A program made the position numbers and the translations under genes. From positions 1 to 64,000 of the forward strand of contig NZ_JAAGPI010000021.1 in the NCBI RefSeq assembly GCF_017104715.1: a stretch of 64,000 bases of DNA. Reading direction: 5' to 3'. The DNA comes from Burkholderia sp. Ac-20365. Its GTDB lineage: Bacteria > Pseudomonadota > Gammaproteobacteria > Burkholderiales > Burkholderiaceae. Below the pieces are notes generated by a model. The model was not told the DNA's origin and did no database searches. It saw only the letters and a list, made by a program, of their open reading frames with translations. Of this stretch, positions 9,094 to 18,617 are shown one piece after another. Every line of letters begins with the position of its first letter. Positions within the stretch are counted from its first letter, which is position 1.

Positions 9094-10299
9094 ATGCAAA
9101 AACGAATCACTTTGCTCGGTTCCACGGGCTCGATCGGAGACAGTACGCTCGACGTCGTCGCGCGTCATCCCGAACGTTTCTCGGTTTATGCGCTGACGGC
9201 GCACCGCAACGGCGACAAGCTCGTCGAGCAATGCCTGCGCTTCAAGCCCGAAGTGGCCGTGGTCGGCGATGCCGATACGGCTGCGAGCGTCGCGGAGAAA
9301 CTGCGCGCAGCGGGCTGCAAGACGGAAGTGACCTACGGCCCGCAGGCATTGGTCGACGTGTCGAAGAGCGACAGCTGCGATACCGTCGTCGCGGCGATCG
9401 TCGGTGCTGCCGGCCTCGAGCCGAGCCTCGCGGCCGCGCGCGCCGGCAAGCGCATCCTGCTTGCGAACAAGGAAGCGCTCGTGATGTCGGGCGAGATCTT
9501 CATGGACGCGGTGCGTGACAACGGCGCGATCCTGCTGCCCGTCGACAGCGAGCACAACGCGATTTTCCAATGCCTGCCGCGTGAAATCGCGCAGCATGGC
9601 GGCGTGTCGAAGATCATTTTGACGGCATCGGGCGGCCCGTTCCGTACGCGCGAACCGTCCAGCCTCGTCGACGTTACGCCGGAAGAAGCGTGCAAGCATC
9701 CGAACTGGGTGATGGGCCGCAAGATTTCCGTCGATTCGGCCACGATGATGAACAAGGGCCTCGAAGTGATCGAGGCGCACTATCTGTTCAATCTGCCCGG
9801 CGATCGCATCGACGTGCTGATCCATCCGCAAAGCGTGATTCACTCGCTGGTCTCGTATGCGGACGGTTCGGTGCTCGCGCAACTGGGCAATCCCGACATG
9901 CGCACGCCGATCGCGCACGCGCTGGCGTTCCCGGATCGCGTGGACTCGGGCGTCGCGCAACTCGATCTCGCGGAGATCGCGCAGCTGTCGTTCGAGAAGC
10001 CCGATTACACGCGCTTCCCGTGTCTCGCGCTGGCCATGAAAGCACTCGCCGAAGGCGGTATCGCGAGCGCTGCGCTGAATGCGTCGAACGAGATTGCTGT
10101 CGAAGCGTTCCTGTCACGCCGTATCGGTTTCATGGCGATCGCCCAGGTCGTCGATGCCGTGTTGAACGCATTGCCCAACCGCGAGGCATCGAGCCTCGCC
10201 GACGTGGTCGACGCCGACGCCGCTGCGCGCCGTGCCGCCCACGCATTCATCGACGGTCTGCCGGCGGGCGCTCGCCTTACGGAACGCGCCGTCCAGTGA
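9094..10299 (+). CDS. dxr: 1-deoxy-D-xylulose-5-phosphate reductoisomerase
   Basis: Dxr (IspC) converts DXP to 2-C-methyl-D-erythritol 4-phosphate with NADPH, the committed step of the non-mevalonate isoprenoid pathway that feeds UppS. The 401-residue protein has the N-terminal NADPH motif LLGSTGSIGDSTLDV, the LANKEALVMSGE segment, PVDSEHNAIFQCL with the metal-binding Asp, ASGGPFR, and PNWVMGRKISVDSATMMNKG. Length and motif order are normal. It lies 7 bases before rseP. Confidence 0.97.
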   Translation: MQKRITLLGSTGSIGDSTLDVVARHPERFSVYALTAHRNGDKLVEQCLRFKPEVAVVGDADTAASVAEKLRAAGCKTEVTYGPQALVDVSKSDSCDTVVAAIVGAAGLEPSLAAARAGKRILLANKEALVMSGEIFMDAVRDNGAILLPVDSEHNAIFQCLPREIAQHGGVSKIILTASGGPFRTREPSSLVDVTPEEACKHPNWVMGRKISVDSATMMNKGLEVIEAHYLFNLPGDRIDVLIHPQSVIHSLVSYADGSVLAQLGNPDMRTPIAHALAFPDRVDSGVAQLDLAEIAQLSFEKPDYTRFPCLALAMKALAEGGIASAALNASNEIAVEAFLSRRIGFMAIAQVVDAVLNALPNREASSLADVVDADAAARRAAHAFIDGLPAGARLTERAVQ

Positions 10300-10306
10300 G
10301 GCGTTT

Positions 10307-11710
10307 ATGAACCTGCTGATCGAAGTGGTCGCCTTCGCAGTCGCGATTGGCGTACTGGTGGTCGTCCATGAATATGGCCACTACAGCATCGCGCGCCTGT
10401 GCGGCGTCAAGGTGCTGCGGTTTTCGATCGGCTTCGGCAAGCCGCTCGCGCGCTGGGTCAGCAAGAAGACGGGCACCGAGTGGACCATCGCGGCGCTGCC
10501 GCTCGGCGGCTACGTCAAGATGCTCGACGAGCGCGAAGAGGGCGCACCCATCGCGCCCGCCGACTTGCCACACGCGTTCAACCGTCAATCGGTGGGCAAA
10601 CGCATCGCGATCGTGGCCGCTGGTCCGATCGCCAATTTCATTCTGGCCGTCGTGCTGTTTGCAGCCGTCTTCGCTACGGGGGTCACCGAGCCCGCCGCGA
10701 TCGTCGCCGCGCCGGCGTCCGACACGGCTGCTGCTCGCGCGGGTTTCGAAGGCGGCGAGAAGGTCGTCGCGGTGCGCGACGCGAACGCGGGTGAATCCGA
10801 GACCGTGCGTTCGTGGTCCGACCTGCGCTGGAAGCTGCTCGGCGCCGCGTTCGATCACAAGCGCGTCGTGCTCACCGCGAAGGACACGCATGGCACGTTC
10901 GACTTTCCGCTCGACCTGCAAAGCCTGAGCGAAAAGGAAGTCGATGACGATTTCATGTCGCGCCTCGGTTTCGAGCCGGGCGGCGGTACGTTGTCGGTGG
11001 CGGGCGTGCAGCCGGGCAGCGCGGCGCTGGCGGCGGGACTGCAGGCAGGCGACAAGATTCGCGCCGTCGATGGCCATCCCGCTGACAACGCGACCACCTT
11101 CATCAACTACATCAAGTCGCACGCGGGCAAGCCGATCGTGCTGCAGATCGAGCGTGGCGGGAAGAATCCGAAAGCCGATCAGCCGACGACGGGTGCATTA
11201 CAGAATCTAACCATCGTCCCCGGTGCGCAGCGCGATGAAACGACGGGTCAGCCGATCGGCCGTATCGGTGCCGAGCTCGCCACGCAGGTGCCGTCGATCG
11301 ACGTCCGTTATGGTCCTGCAGAAAGCCTGCGGCTCGGCGCGCATCGCACGTGGGACCTTGCTGTGTACTCGGTGCGGATGTTCGGAAGGATGATTGTCGG
11401 CGAGGCGTCGCTGAAGAATCTGTCCGGTCCGGTGACCATCGCGGACTATGCGGGCAAGAGCGCGAGGCTCGGTCCGTCAGCATTCCTGTCGTTCCTCGCG
11501 CTAGTCAGCATAAGCCTCGGCGTGCTCAACCTTTTACCAATACCGGTATTGGACGGGGGGCATCTGTTATATTATCTGGTTGAAGCTGTTACCGGCAAAG
11601 CCGTATCGGATCGCTGGCAGCTCGTTCTTCAAAGAGCGGGACTGGCTTGTATCGTCGCCCTGTCGGCGATTGCGCTGTTCAACGATCTTGCTCGTTTAAT
11701 CCATTTTTAA
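10307..11710 (+). CDS. rseP: Site-2 intramembrane zinc metalloprotease RseP
   Basis: RseP cleaves the anti-sigma factor RseA within the membrane after DegS and clears remnant signal peptides. Start ATG 10307 gives MNLLIEVVAFAVAIG; the frame extends further upstream inside dxr but that part is unlike the family. The 467-residue protein has the HExxH zinc site as HEYGH at residues 21-25 in the first membrane helix, a periplasmic PDZ region (FEPGGGTLSVAGVQPGSAA...), and the second active-site motif NLLPIPVLDGGHLLYY near the C-terminus. It lies directly upstream of bamA, as in most proteobacteria. Confidence 0.96.
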   Translation: MNLLIEVVAFAVAIGVLVVVHEYGHYSIARLCGVKVLRFSIGFGKPLARWVSKKTGTEWTIAALPLGGYVKMLDEREEGAPIAPADLPHAFNRQSVGKRIAIVAAGPIANFILAVVLFAAVFATGVTEPAAIVAAPASDTAAARAGFEGGEKVVAVRDANAGESETVRSWSDLRWKLLGAAFDHKRVVLTAKDTHGTFDFPLDLQSLSEKEVDDDFMSRLGFEPGGGTLSVAGVQPGSAALAAGLQAGDKIRAVDGHPADNATTFINYIKSHAGKPIVLQIERGGKNPKADQPTTGALQNLTIVPGAQRDETTGQPIGRIGAELATQVPSIDVRYGPAESLRLGAHRTWDLAVYSVRMFGRMIVGEASLKNLSGPVTIADYAGKSARLGPSAFLSFLALVSISLGVLNLLPIPVLDGGHLLYYLVEAVTGKAVSDRWQLVLQRAGLACIVALSAIALFNDLARLIHF

Positions 11711-11775
11711 AGTGTCTGGCGGCGTACGATGACGCCCGCCTGACCTGATGCAGCTATACACACTGGGGAAGCACG

Positions 11776-14088
11776 TTGTTTAAACCTCATCGCTTTGTTC
11801 CAAAGACGGTTGTAGCCGCGGCAATCGCCGCGCATGGGCTGGTAGCTCACGCGACGACACCTTTTGTGGTGAAAGACATTCGGATCGAAGGGCTGCAACG
11901 GGTCGAGCCCGGCACGGTGTTCTCCTACCTTCCCATCAAGCAAGGCGATACGTTTACCGACGAGAAGGCTTCCGAAGCCATCCGCGCGCTGTACGCAACG
12001 GGCTTCTTCAACGACGTGAAGATCGCCACCGAAGGCGACGTCGTGGTGGTGCAGGTGCTCGAGCGTCCCGCCATCGGCACGATCGACTTCTCCGGCCTGC
12101 ACGAGTTCGAGAAGGACAACCTGATCAAGGCGCTGCGCGCCGTCGGTCTCTCGCAAGGCCGCTATTACGACAAGGCGCTCGTCGACAAGGCCGAACAGGA
12201 ACTGAAGCGCCAGTATCTGACGCGCGGTTTTTACGCAGCTGAAGTCACGACTACGATCACGCCGATCGATCGCAACCGTGTTGCGGTCCTGTTCGCCGTG
12301 ATCGAAGGTCCGAGCGCGAAGATCCGCCAGATTAATTTCATCGGCAACAAGGCGTTCAGCACGAGCACGCTGCGCGATGAAATGCAGCTGTCCACGCCGA
12401 ACTGGTTCTCGTGGTACACGAAGAACGACCTGTACGCGAAGGAAAAGCTCACGGGCGACCTCGAGAACGTGCGCTCGTACTACCTGAATCGCGGTTACCT
12501 CGAGTTCAATATCGAGTCGACCCAGGTGTCGATCTCGCCGGACAAGAAGGACATGTACCTGACGGTGACGCTGCATGAAGGCGAGCCGTACACCATCAAC
12601 AGCATCAAGCTCGCAGGCAATCTGCTCGACCGCGAAGCCGAGCTGAACAAGCTGATCAAGATCAAACCGGGTGACCGTTTCTCGGCGGAAAAGCTGCAGG
12701 CCACGACCAAGGCGATCGTCGACAAGCTCGGCGAATACGGCTATGCGTTTGCTACGGTGAACGCGCTGCCGCAGATCGATCAGGAGCATCACAAGGTCGA
12801 CCTGACGCTGCAGGTCGACCCGAGCCGCCGCGTGTACGTGCGCCGCATCAACGTGGTGGGCAACACGCGTACGCGCGACGAAGTCGTGCGTCGTGAAATG
12901 CGCCAGCTCGAAAGCTCGTGGTTCGATTCGAACCGCCTCGCGCTGTCGAAAGACCGTATCAACCGTCTCGGTTACTTCACGGATGTCGACGTGACGACCG
13001 TGCCGGTGGAAGGCACGCCGGACCAGGTGGACGTCGACGTGAAGGTCGCCGAAAAGCCTACGGGCGCGATCACGCTGGGCGCCGGCTTCTCGTCGACGGA
13101 CAAGGTGGTGCTGTCGGCGGGCGTGTCGCAGGACAACGTGTTCGGCTCGGGTACCAGTCTGTCGGTGAACGTGAACACCGCTAAGACGTACCGTACGCTG
13201 ACGGTCACGCAGGTCGACCCGTACTTCACGGTCGACGGCATCAAGCGCATTACCGACGTCTACTACCGTACGTACGAGCCGCTGTATTACTCGACGGATT
13301 CGAGCTTCCGTATCGTCACGATGGGCGGTGACCTGAAGTTCGGTATTCCGTTCTCGGAAGTGGACACGGTCTACTTCGGCGCGGGCTTCGAGCAGAACAC
13401 GCTCGACGTCGACGCGAATACGCCGCAGGCCTACAAGAACTACGTGCAGGACTTCGGCCGCGTGTCGAACAACGTGCCGCTGACGATCGGCTGGTCGCGC
13501 GACGCACGTGACAGCGCGCTGGTACCGAGCCGCGGTTACTTCACGCAGGCGAACACCGAGTACGGTACGCCGCTGGGCGGCGTCCAGTATTACAAGGCCG
13601 ACTTGCAGGCGCAGTACTATTACTCGTTCTCGCGCGGCTTCGTGCTGGGCTTCAACGTTCAGGGCGGCTACGGCAACGGTATCGGCAACGCGTACCCGAT
13701 CTTCAAGAACTACTACGCGGGCGGTATCGGCTCGGTCCGTGGCTATGAACCGAGCTCGCTGGGTCCGCGCGACAAGGTCACGAACGACCCGATCGGCGGC
13801 AACAAGATGTTCGTGTCCAACGTCGAACTGACGTTCCCGCTGCCGGGTACGGGCTATGACCGTACGCTGCGCGTGTTCACGTTCCTCGATGCCGGTAACG
13901 TCTGGGGCGATTCGCGTCAGGGCGGCGATACGGCCACCGGCTCGAACGGCCTGCGTTACGGTTACGGTGTCGGTCTCGCGTGGATTTCGCCTATCGGGCC
14001 GCTCAAGCTGTCGCTGGGCTTCCCGCTGCAGAAGCACACGGGCGACCAGTATCAGAAGTTCCAGTTCCAGATCGGTACGGCGTTCTGA
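11776..14088 (+). CDS. bamA: Outer-membrane protein assembly factor BamA
   Basis: BamA is the essential core of the BAM complex that folds beta-barrel proteins into the outer membrane. The 770-residue product has a signal peptide (VVAAAIAAHGLVAHA), five POTRA repeats over about residues 25-425 and a C-terminal Omp85 barrel ending in phenylalanine (FQIGTAF). The barrel carries the conserved GGIGSVRGYE motif near residue 655, which corresponds to the family VRGF/Y lid-lock motif. The start codon is TTG 11776 after a GGGGAAG Shine-Dalgarno stretch; no better ATG fits the signal peptide. Confidence 0.97.
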   Translation: MFKPHRFVPKTVVAAAIAAHGLVAHATTPFVVKDIRIEGLQRVEPGTVFSYLPIKQGDTFTDEKASEAIRALYATGFFNDVKIATEGDVVVVQVLERPAIGTIDFSGLHEFEKDNLIKALRAVGLSQGRYYDKALVDKAEQELKRQYLTRGFYAAEVTTTITPIDRNRVAVLFAVIEGPSAKIRQINFIGNKAFSTSTLRDEMQLSTPNWFSWYTKNDLYAKEKLTGDLENVRSYYLNRGYLEFNIESTQVSISPDKKDMYLTVTLHEGEPYTINSIKLAGNLLDREAELNKLIKIKPGDRFSAEKLQATTKAIVDKLGEYGYAFATVNALPQIDQEHHKVDLTLQVDPSRRVYVRRINVVGNTRTRDEVVRREMRQLESSWFDSNRLALSKDRINRLGYFTDVDVTTVPVEGTPDQVDVDVKVAEKPTGAITLGAGFSSTDKVVLSAGVSQDNVFGSGTSLSVNVNTAKTYRTLTVTQVDPYFTVDGIKRITDVYYRTYEPLYYSTDSSFRIVTMGGDLKFGIPFSEVDTVYFGAGFEQNTLDVDANTPQAYKNYVQDFGRVSNNVPLTIGWSRDARDSALVPSRGYFTQANTEYGTPLGGVQYYKADLQAQYYYSFSRGFVLGFNVQGGYGNGIGNAYPIFKNYYAGGIGSVRGYEPSSLGPRDKVTNDPIGGNKMFVSNVELTFPLPGTGYDRTLRVFTFLDAGNVWGDSRQGGDTATGSNGLRYGYGVGLAWISPIGPLKLSLGFPLQKHTGDQYQKFQFQIGTAF

Positions 14089-14129
14089 TCGCGCGCGCCG
14101 GAACTGGAACCCCTTACAGCATCGAGAGG

Positions 14130-14666
14130 ATGACTTTGCTAACTGGTATGTTTTCGAAACGTGTGGCGTGTGCAATGGCTCTGGCCATGACGCTCGGCGT
14201 GGGCGCGGCAAATGCCGCGCTGGCGCAGGAAGCGAGAATCGCCGCGGTGAATTCGGATCGCATCCTGCGTGAGTCGGCGGCGGCGAAAGCTGCGCAGACC
14301 AAGCTCGAAGCGGAGTTCGCGAAGCGCGACAAGGACCTGCAGGACATGGCGCAACGTCTGAAGTCGATGTCCGACTCGCTCGACAAGAACGGCGCGTCGC
14401 TGTCGGCGGCTGATCGCGCGCAGAAGCAGCGCGACCTGTCGCAGCTCGATACGGACTTCCAGCGCAAGCAGCGTGAATTCCGCGAAGACCTGAACCAGCG
14501 CCGCAACGAGGAACTGGCGGCTGTGCTCGACCGTGCGAACAAGGTCATCAAGCAGATCGCCGAGCAGCAGCACTACGATCTGATCGTGCAGGAAGCGGTG
14601 TACGTCAGCCCGCGTATCGACATCACCGACCAGGTGCTGAAGGCACTGGCAGCGTCGGGCAATTGA
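14130..14666 (+). CDS. skp: Periplasmic chaperone Skp (OmpH family)
   Basis: Skp is a trimeric periplasmic holdase that escorts unfolded outer-membrane proteins to BAM. From ATG 14130 the product is 178 residues with a cleavable signal peptide (VACAMALAMTLGVGAANAA, likely cut before ALAQEARIA). The mature part begins with the ARIAAVNSDRILRES strand/helix of the family, followed by a long charged coiled coil (tentacles) over about residues 55-150. It lies between bamA and lpxD as in the canonical cluster; a GAGAGG ribosome-binding site is adjacent. Confidence 0.93.
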   Translation: MTLLTGMFSKRVACAMALAMTLGVGAANAALAQEARIAAVNSDRILRESAAAKAAQTKLEAEFAKRDKDLQDMAQRLKSMSDSLDKNGASLSAADRAQKQRDLSQLDTDFQRKQREFREDLNQRRNEELAAVLDRANKVIKQIAEQQHYDLIVQEAVYVSPRIDITDQVLKALAASGN

Positions 14667-14775
14667 AGCCGGGCAGGACGGCGCCGACGGCAGCCGTTCT
14701 GCGCAACTCCCCGGCGCGCGGGATGCGGTCGATCTCGCGCAGGTTGGGCAACTGAACAGCAGGAGCAGTACACGC

Positions 14776-15852
14776 ATGGCATTCACGCTCGAGCAGATCG
14801 TCCAGCGGTTCGGCGGAGAGATCGTCGGCGATCGCGCGCACCGCGTCGGCAACCTGGCGCCGCTCGATCAGGCCGGCCCCGATCAACTGGCGTTTCTCGC
14901 CAACCCGAAGTATCTGGCGCAGGTCGAGACGACCCGCGCGGGCGCGGTGCTGATCAACGCGGCGGATCTGGACAAGGTAACAGCGCGCGACGGCCGTAAT
15001 TTCATCGTCACGCCGAATCCCTACGCTTACTTCGCGCGTCTGGCGCAGGCTTTCATCGACATGGCGACGCCGAAGGCGAAGCCCGGCGTGCATGCCAGCG
15101 CAACCATCGACCCGTCCGCGCAGATCGCCGCGAGCGCTGTGATCGGCCCGAATGTGACGGTGGAAGCGGGCGTCTCGATCGGCGAGAACGTGCGCCTCGA
15201 CGCGAACGTCGTGGTTGGCCGCGGTACGAAAATCGGCGCGGACTCGCATCTGTATCCGAACGTCGCCGTGTATCACGGCTGCAAGATCGGCGAGCGTGCG
15301 ATCATCCACGCGGGCGCCGTGATCGGTTCGGACGGTTTCGGCTTTGCGCCCGATTTCGTCGGCGAAGGCGATGCGCGCACGGGCAGCTGGGTCAAGATTC
15401 CGCAAGTGGGCGGCGTATCGATCGGACCGGACGTCGAAATCGGCGCAAATACGACGATCGACCGCGGCGCGATGGCCGATACTGTCATCGAAGAATGCGT
15501 GAAGATCGACAATCTCGTGCAGATTGGCCACAACTGCAAGATCGGCGCCTACACGGTGATCGCCGGTTGCGCGGGCATCGCGGGCAGCACGACGATCGGC
15601 CGCCACTGCATGATCGGCGGCGCGGTCGGCATTGCCGGTCATGTCACGCTTGCCGACTACGTGATCGTCACCGCGCAGTCGGGTGTGTCGAAGTCGCTTA
15701 GCAAGCCCGGCATGTACACGAGCGCATTCCCGGCCGTCAATCATGCCGACTGGAACAAAAGCGCCGCGTTGATGCGCAATCTCGACAAGTTGCGCGATCG
15801 TATCAAGGCACTCGAAGCCGCGGTTGCCAGCGCCTCCGGAGACAAGGCGTAA
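14776..15852 (+). CDS. lpxD: UDP-3-O-(3-hydroxyacyl)glucosamine N-acyltransferase LpxD
   Basis: LpxD adds the second hydroxyacyl chain to UDP-3-O-acylglucosamine, the third step of lipid A synthesis. The 358-residue protein has the N-terminal uridine-binding domain (LAFLANPKYLAQ, NPYAYFARLAQAF), followed by a left-handed beta helix built of hexapeptide repeats over about residues 100-320 (for example IGPNVTVEAG, GSDGFGFAPD, IDNLVQIGHNCKIG with the catalytic His) and a C-terminal helix. It follows skp and precedes fabZ. Confidence 0.97.
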   Translation: MAFTLEQIVQRFGGEIVGDRAHRVGNLAPLDQAGPDQLAFLANPKYLAQVETTRAGAVLINAADLDKVTARDGRNFIVTPNPYAYFARLAQAFIDMATPKAKPGVHASATIDPSAQIAASAVIGPNVTVEAGVSIGENVRLDANVVVGRGTKIGADSHLYPNVAVYHGCKIGERAIIHAGAVIGSDGFGFAPDFVGEGDARTGSWVKIPQVGGVSIGPDVEIGANTTIDRGAMADTVIEECVKIDNLVQIGHNCKIGAYTVIAGCAGIAGSTTIGRHCMIGGAVGIAGHVTLADYVIVTAQSGVSKSLSKPGMYTSAFPAVNHADWNKSAALMRNLDKLRDRIKALEAAVASASGDKA

Positions 15853-16019
15853 GCATCCCGGCACCATAAGCATCACGGAAACGAGCGCCGGCGCGCGCGG
15901 CCCCCAAAACGCGCGCAACCGGCACAGGAACGGGCGGCAGGGCGCGTCATCATCATTCAGGCCCCTCTACCCAGCATTCGCAGTCATCATCGCGCAACCC
16001 CTGCGTGAGCAGAAACACC

Positions 16020-16481
16020 ATGAGCACCGAAAAAATCAATCTCGACATTCACAAGATTCTCACGCTGCTGCCGCATCGCTACCCGATCCTGCTGGTCGAT
16101 CGGGTGCTCGAACTCGAGCCGCACAAGAGCATCAAAGCGCTGAAGAATGTGTCGATCAACGAACCGTACTTCATGGGTCACTTCCCGAAGCGCCCCGTCA
16201 TGCCGGGTGTGCTGATTCTGGAAGCGCTCGCGCAGACGGCAGCGCTGCTGACCTTCGCGGAAGAGCCGCACGACCCCGACAACACGCTGTACCTCTTCGT
16301 TGGCATCGACAATGCGCGCTTCAAGCGCGTGGTCGAACCGGGCGACCAGCTGATCCTGAACGTCACGTTCGAGCGCCATATGCGCGGCATCTGGAAGTTC
16401 AAGGCGCGCGCCGAAGTGGACGGCCAGGTGGCGGCGGAAGCCGACCTGATGTGCGCGGTGCGCCAGACGGACAGCGAGTAA
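16020..16481 (+). CDS. fabZ: 3-hydroxyacyl-[acyl-carrier-protein] dehydratase FabZ
   Basis: FabZ dehydrates 3-hydroxyacyl-ACP in fatty-acid elongation and competes with LpxA for 3-hydroxymyristoyl-ACP. The 153-residue hot-dog protein has the catalytic His 54 in FMGHFPKRPVMPGV and Glu 68 in LILEALAQ. I chose ATG 16020 (MSTEKINLDIHKIL); a GTG at 16005 would add five residues. Neither start has a strong Shine-Dalgarno site. Cotranscription with lpxD and lpxA couples phospholipid and lipid A supply. Confidence 0.95.
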   Translation: MSTEKINLDIHKILTLLPHRYPILLVDRVLELEPHKSIKALKNVSINEPYFMGHFPKRPVMPGVLILEALAQTAALLTFAEEPHDPDNTLYLFVGIDNARFKRVVEPGDQLILNVTFERHMRGIWKFKARAEVDGQVAAEADLMCAVRQTDSE

Positions 16482-16655
16482 CTGCCGGCGGCCGGGCGGC
16501 CATTCGTGGTCACGTCCGGTTACACGCAAGGCAGAACAATCGACACCTCGGGCGGTCACAAGATGGGTTGCATCGTGACCGCTTCAACGCGTCGGATGAC
16601 GCCGCAGCGTCATCCGCGCCATGTAACTGATACGCGGAAATACTAGCGAGGGCGC

Positions 16656-17444
16656 ATGAGCAGGATTCATCCTACTGCGATCATCGAGTCGGGCGCGCAG
16701 CTCGACGAATCGGTCGAAATCGGACCGTACGCCATTGTCGGCGCGAACGTCACGATTGGCGCGCGCACGACGATTGGTTCGCATAGTGTGGTCGAAGGCT
16801 ACACGACGATCGGCGAAGACAACCGGATCGGCCATTACGCGTCGGTCGGCGGCCGTCCGCAGGACATGAAGTATCGCGACGAGCCGACGAAGCTCGTGAT
16901 CGGCAATCGCAACACGATCCGCGAGTTCACCACGATCCACACGGGCACCGTACAGGACAAGGGCATCACCACGCTCGGCGACGACAACTGGATCATGGCG
17001 TATGTGCACATCGGCCACGACTGCCAGATCGGCAACAACGTGATCCTGTCGAGCAACGCGCAGATGGCGGGCCACGTGATCATCGGCGATCACGCGATCG
17101 TCGGCGGCATGTCGGGTGTGCACCAGTTCGTGCGCATCGGCGCGCATTCCATGCTTGGCGGCGCGTCGGCGCTCGTGCAGGACATTCCGCCGTTCGTGAT
17201 CGCGGCGGGCAACAAGGCCGAGCCGCACGGCATCAACGTCGAAGGGCTGCGTCGCCGCGGCTTCTCGCCGGATGCGATTTCGGCGCTGCGCTCGGCCTAC
17301 CGTCTGCTGTACAAGAACGGTCTGTCGCTCGAAGAAGCGAAGGTGCAGTTGCGCGAGCTCGCTTCGGCGGGCGGCGACGGCGACGAGCCGGTGAGCGCGC
17401 TGGTCGACTTCGTCGAGCAGTCGCAGCGCGGCATCATCCGCTGA
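16656..17444 (+). CDS. lpxA: Acyl-ACP--UDP-N-acetylglucosamine O-acyltransferase LpxA
   Basis: LpxA carries out the first step of lipid A synthesis, O-acylation of UDP-GlcNAc. The 262-residue protein is a left-handed beta helix: hexapeptide repeats run from residue 3 (IHPTAIIESGAQLDESVEIG) to about 185, with the catalytic His region MAYVHIGHDCQIGNNV and the GGMSGVHQFVRIG loop, then an all-helical C-terminal domain (LRRRGFSPDAISALRSAYR). Length equals that of E. coli LpxA. lpxB starts 3 bases after its stop. Confidence 0.97.
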   Translation: MSRIHPTAIIESGAQLDESVEIGPYAIVGANVTIGARTTIGSHSVVEGYTTIGEDNRIGHYASVGGRPQDMKYRDEPTKLVIGNRNTIREFTTIHTGTVQDKGITTLGDDNWIMAYVHIGHDCQIGNNVILSSNAQMAGHVIIGDHAIVGGMSGVHQFVRIGAHSMLGGASALVQDIPPFVIAAGNKAEPHGINVEGLRRRGFSPDAISALRSAYRLLYKNGLSLEEAKVQLRELASAGGDGDEPVSALVDFVEQSQRGIIR

Positions 17445-17447
17445 CCG

Positions 17448-18617
17448 ATGCCGTTGCCTACCAGTCCGCTACGGCTCGCAATGGTAGCCGGCGAGCCGTC
17501 GGGCGATCTGCTGGCGGCTTCGCTGCTGGACGGGCTGGCGGCCCGTCTGCCTGATTCGACGCAGTATTTCGGCATCGGCGGCCCGCGCATGATCGCGAAG
17601 GGCTTCGACGCGCATTTCCCGATGGAAAAGCTGTCGGTGCGCGGCTACGTCGAAGCGCTGAGGCATATCCCCGAGATTCTCGGGATCCGAAACGAGCTAA
17701 AGCGGCAACTGTTGGCGGAGCCGCCGTCGGTGTTTATCGGCGTGGACGCGCCCGATTTCAATTTCGGCCTCGAGCATCCGCTGCGCGATGCGGGCGTTCC
17801 GACCATCCATTTCGTCTGTCCGTCGATCTGGGCGTGGCGCGGCGGCCGCATCAAGAAGATCGTCAAGGCCGTCGATCACATGCTGTGCGTGTTTCCGTTC
17901 GAAAAGGCGCTGCTCGAGAAATCGGGTGTGAAGGCGACATATGTCGGCCATCCGCTCGCCGACGAGATTCCGCTCGAACCGGACATGGCCGGCGCGCGAC
18001 GCACACTCGGGCTGCCTGAAAGCGGCCCGGTGATCGCGGTGCTGCCGGGCAGCCGCCGCTCGGAAATCTCGCTGATCGGCCCGACGTTCTTCGACGCGAT
18101 GGAACTGATGCTGCAGCGCGAGCCGGGCGTGCGCTTCGTGATGCCTGCCGCGACGCCGGCGCTGCGCGAACTGCTGAAACCGCTCGTCGACGCACACCCG
18201 AAGCTGCCGCTGACGCTGACAGACGGCAACGCGCAAGTCGCGATGACCGCTGCCGACGCGATTCTCGTGAAAAGCGGCACGGTGACGCTCGAAGCAGCGC
18301 TGCTTAAAAAGCCGATGGTGATCTCGTACAAGGTGCCCTGGTTGACGGGGCAGATCATGCGTCGCCAAGGGTATCTGCCGTACGTGGGCTTGCCGAACAT
18401 TCTGGCGGGACGTTTCGTCGTGCCGGAAATCCTGCAGCACTTCGCAACGCCTGAGGCGCTGGCGGACGCCACGCTCACCCAGTTGCGCGATGATGCAAAC
18501 CGGCGCACGCTGACGGAAATTTTCACCGAGATGCATCACGTGCTCAGGCAAAACACAGCGCAGCGGGCTGCGGACGCCGTCGTCGAAGTGATCGAAACGC
18601 GCCGGGGGCGTCCATGA
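17448..18617 (+). CDS. lpxB: Lipid-A-disaccharide synthase LpxB
   Basis: LpxB is a peripheral-membrane GT-B glycosyltransferase (family GT19) that joins lipid X and UDP-2,3-diacylglucosamine. The 389-residue protein shows the N-terminal VAGEPSGDLLAASLL motif, FGIGGPRMIAKGF, VDAPDFNFGLE, SIWAWRGGRIKKI, and the C-terminal VLPGSRRSEI and VKSGTVTLEAALL segments that bind the nucleotide sugar. Its last four bases overlap the ATG of rnhB (ATGA). Confidence 0.97.
   Translation: MPLPTSPLRLAMVAGEPSGDLLAASLLDGLAARLPDSTQYFGIGGPRMIAKGFDAHFPMEKLSVRGYVEALRHIPEILGIRNELKRQLLAEPPSVFIGVDAPDFNFGLEHPLRDAGVPTIHFVCPSIWAWRGGRIKKIVKAVDHMLCVFPFEKALLEKSGVKATYVGHPLADEIPLEPDMAGARRTLGLPESGPVIAVLPGSRRSEISLIGPTFFDAMELMLQREPGVRFVMPAATPALRELLKPLVDAHPKLPLTLTDGNAQVAMTAADAILVKSGTVTLEAALLKKPMVISYKVPWLTGQIMRRQGYLPYVGLPNILAGRFVVPEILQHFATPEALADATLTQLRDDANRRTLTEIFTEMHHVLRQNTAQRAADAVVEVIETRRGRP

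Noticed and set aside
11707..14211. Open minus-strand frame of 834 codons across bamA
   Set aside because: Arg/Val/His-rich shadow of bamA without any recognisable domain; no ribosome-binding site seen.
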